The notes under the pieces are model-generated. The model made no database searches. It saw nothing but the letters and a program-made list of their open reading frames with translations, and had not been told where the DNA came from. From NCBI RefSeq assembly GCF_014805685.1, contig NC_060906.1, forward strand, positions 15,887,664-15,951,663: a stretch of 64,000 nt of DNA. The letters are read 5' to 3'. How positions within the stretch are numbered: position 1 is the stretch's first letter; each line of letters begins with the position of its first letter. This document shows positions 61,932-64,000 of this stretch, one piece after another. Made by a program: the position numbers and the translations under genes. The stretch is from Silurus meridionalis (taxonomy: Eukaryota; Chordata; Actinopteri; Siluriformes; Siluridae).

Positions 61932-62480
61932 CAGTACAGACCAAAAGTTTGGACACACCTTCTCATTCAAATAGTTTTCTTTATTTTCATGACTATGAAA
62001 ATTGTAGAGTCACACTGAAGGCATCAAGGGCTATTTGACCAAGAAGGAGAGTGATGGGGTGCTGCGCCAGATGACCTGGCCTCCACAGTCACCGGACCTG
62101 AACCCAATTTAGATGGTTTAGGGGTGAGCTGAACCGCAGAGTGAAGGCAAAAGGGCCAACAAGTGCCAAGCATCTCTCGGGGAACTCCTTCAAGACTGTT
62201 GGAAGACCATTTCAGGTGACTACCTCTTGAAGCTCATCAAGAGAATGCCAAGAGTGTGCAAAGCAGTAATCAAAGCAAAAGGTGGCTACTTTGAAGAACC
62301 TAGAATATGACATTTTTCAGTTGTTTCACACTTTTTTGTTATGTACATAATTTCATATATAATTCCACGTGTTAATTCATAGTTTTGATGCCTTCAGTGT
62401 GAATCTACAATTTTCATAGTCATGAAAATAAAGAAAACTCTTTGAATGAGAAGGTGTGTCCAAACTTTTGGTCTGTACTG
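61932..62480 (+). mobile_element. Tc1 MITE with long inverted repeats
   Basis: 549 bp between TA dinucleotides (61930-61931 and 62481-62482). Ends begin CAGTACAGACCAAAAGTTTG and remain inverted repeats for about 97 bp with only about two mismatches. The 350-bp centre keeps the transposase C-terminus: WPPQSPDLNPI, then a stop, then GELLQDCWKTISGDYLLKLI and KAVIKAKGGYFEEP. Both catalytic Asp residues are gone. Confidence 0.92.
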
Positions 62481-62859
62481 TAAGTCATTGATTCTGATCA
62501 CTGAGTTTAGTCCAACAGAGAAGGCTTTGCTGGCCCTGATGGCCACTGGCTGTAATGTAGTGTATATGTGACAAGTACAAAAAGGCCTCTTTCTTATTCC
62601 CAAACCTTAACTATCCATTACATACCATTACAAAACCAGCAGGATCTTGTCATGTTCATGTTCATGTTCATATTCATGTTCCCTGTTGGCAATGATTTTC
62701 AAATCAAATCTTATTCAGGAAAACATTAAGATGATAAAAAGAACAATGAACATGCTGCTCTAAGACTAATACATTTATAAACTGTAAAAGCACTAAGGGA
62801 CGATTTACATGCATGACAGCGATATTTACTTCTTTTTCTCTGGGCTACACTCCGCCATC

Positions 62860-63480
62860 TCTGGAGTCCAGCCACGCCCGCTAAACGTACAAGACGAGGG
62901 AGGAGGAAGGGGTGGTCCGTGTCTCCATGGCGACGGTGACGTTTTTTCCCTCGATCTAATTGGCGTAAAGTCAGTGGCCTCAGTCTAAGTCTGCCTCTGT
63001 CCCGCCTTCCCAGGCCTCCCATTGGTTGTTTGTGACGCGTTTGCGCCGTCAAACTGCAATCTGATTGGCCGCGAGCAGGTCTTATTTTTCATGTTCGGTA
63101 GACGCGAGTCGCAATCGGTTCTTCCTCCAAACCAACCAGAAGACGGGTCTCTCGCTGTTGGCTTTGCGGAGTGGTGGATTCTGAGCCGCGGAAAAAAAAA
63201 GGTCGGCGGTTTCTTCCATAATTACTTTCGATCTCTTTGCCCTCCGTGTCACGGCGGTAATTTTTGATACTTTTGATAAATATTTGTGCAAAAAATCGCC
63301 TTGAGGGGAAAAAAACCCCCCCGACCTGTCAGACAGATTCACGTATAGTTAGCCGTTAAGCTAACTCAGGGTAGGTGAGATCAGAGGGTACGCACGAGCG
63401 TTTTGGTCGGTAAACGGAGAAAAATAGAAGAAGCGATAAAGGCGAACCGTTAAATTTGCACAAATAGCTAACGGGAGCTC
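62860..63480 (+). promoter_or_regulatory. CpG-rich promoter of a plus-strand gene
   Basis: CpG density rises sharply from about 62860. Inverted CCAAT boxes lie at about 63018 (CCCATTGGTTG) and 63062 (TGATTGGCCGCG), followed by GC-rich sequence. Candidate first-exon donors are at 63367-63377 (GGGTAGGTGAG). The direction is inferred from the downstream acceptor and the window context. Confidence 0.6.
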
Positions 63481-64000
63481 TGTTTTGTGTTTTACATTAA
63501 TGTCGAGCTTTTTTCGTGTTATTCAATGGATTTTTGCCAACAATAGCTGAGACTTTGTACTTGTGGTGTCTGGGGTTGTAAACTAGCTAGCGTGTAGCAG
63601 GAATATGGGTTTAGCTAGCGTGTTAGCTAGCAGCAGCAGCACAGGAACTGTTGTGGGTGAAAAGGGCATTAATAGATAACGGATTTATTAATAGGATAAA
63701 GTGTGTGTGTGTGCTGAAACAAATGACTAAAACCAGTAATCGCACTGCCTGGTGTTAGAGAGAGCTGTGCGGTCAGGTCTATACAGGTGTCTGGACCGGA
63801 TCCTTCATATCTTCCGTAGGAATCTTGATAGTCTCTGGGGATCATGGTGTAAATTCTACATATATTGTGATTTTAGTGAGAATAGCAAGTAGTATAGAGC
63901 GATTATTGGCCGTCTTCCGGAAATCTTATCGCTAACGTCCACGCCTTCTGATCTGATCTTGCAGGTGCGCCTGAGAGAACTACATCAGCAGCTTGCTTTA
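63100..64000 (+). other. 5' end of a gene, possibly ywhaq (14-3-3 theta), partial
   Basis: A clear splice acceptor (TGATCTTGCAG at 63954-63964) starts an exon at 63965 that is open for its 36 visible bases (VRLRELHQQLAL in one frame). The first exon would lie near 63100-63375. No start codon or protein family can be identified. YWHAQ is suggested only because in human it lies head-to-head beyond TAF1B and has a non-coding first exon; the visible 36 bases would then be 5' UTR. Confidence 0.35.

Noticed and set aside
1..64000. CRISPR arrays, prokaryotic operons, rRNA or canonical tRNA genes
   Set aside because: The window is vertebrate nuclear DNA; tRNA-like stretches found belong to SINEs and lack a full cloverleaf, and the tandem repeats are microsatellites or segmental duplications.

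Overview
This is nuclear DNA from a ray-finned fish. The three recognisable genes are vertebrate genes with small introns (RRM2, KLF11, TAF1B), the background is AT-rich, and there is a heavy load of fish-type repeats: several Tc1/mariner elements, hAT and pogo-like MITEs, RTE and L2 LINE fragments, tRNA-derived SINEs and long GA/GT/TA microsatellites. The SINE and Tc1 types are those I associate with catfishes and their relatives, but species is an inference.

Layout. 1-1595 (minus strand): the first five coding exons of rrm2, running off the left edge, with a two-CCAAT promoter at 1.75-1.85 kb. 2-6 kb: intergenic, with one small LINE-tail insertion with a 13-bp target duplication and an orphan CCAAT-rich, CpG-rich promoter-like block at 5.3-5.5 kb. 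5.9-9.3 kb (minus): complete klf11 in four coding exons, 496 aa, with a GC-rich promoter at 9.4-9.8 kb. 9.8-22.5 kb: no gene recognised; it holds an internally deleted Tc1 element, a DD37E Tc1/mariner element with an inactivated transposase, and a pogo-like MITE. 22.6-33.9 kb (minus): complete taf1b, 15 coding exons, 577 aa, every splice junction in phase. 30.8-37.7 kb: recent segmental duplications, one inside taf1b intron 2 with its breakpoint in exon 2, and a second complex duplication just upstream of the gene with a template-switch-like junction. 38-62.8 kb: AT-rich intergenic DNA with hAT, Tc1, SINE and nested RTE/L2 elements. 62.8-64 kb: a CpG-rich promoter and first exons of a plus-strand gene running off the right edge.

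The order rrm2-klf11-taf1b matches, in mirror image, human 2p25.1 as I remember it, where YWHAQ lies divergently beyond TAF1B; the right-edge gene may therefore be ywhaq, but no coding sequence proves it. GRHL1 and CYS1, which lie among these genes in human, were not found. The genes are not an operon: RRM2 makes the small subunit of ribonucleotide reductase, KLF11 is a Sp/KLF zinc-finger regulator, and TAF1B is a TFIIB-like subunit of the RNA polymerase I factor SL1. The most unusual material is the rearranged 5' end of taf1b.
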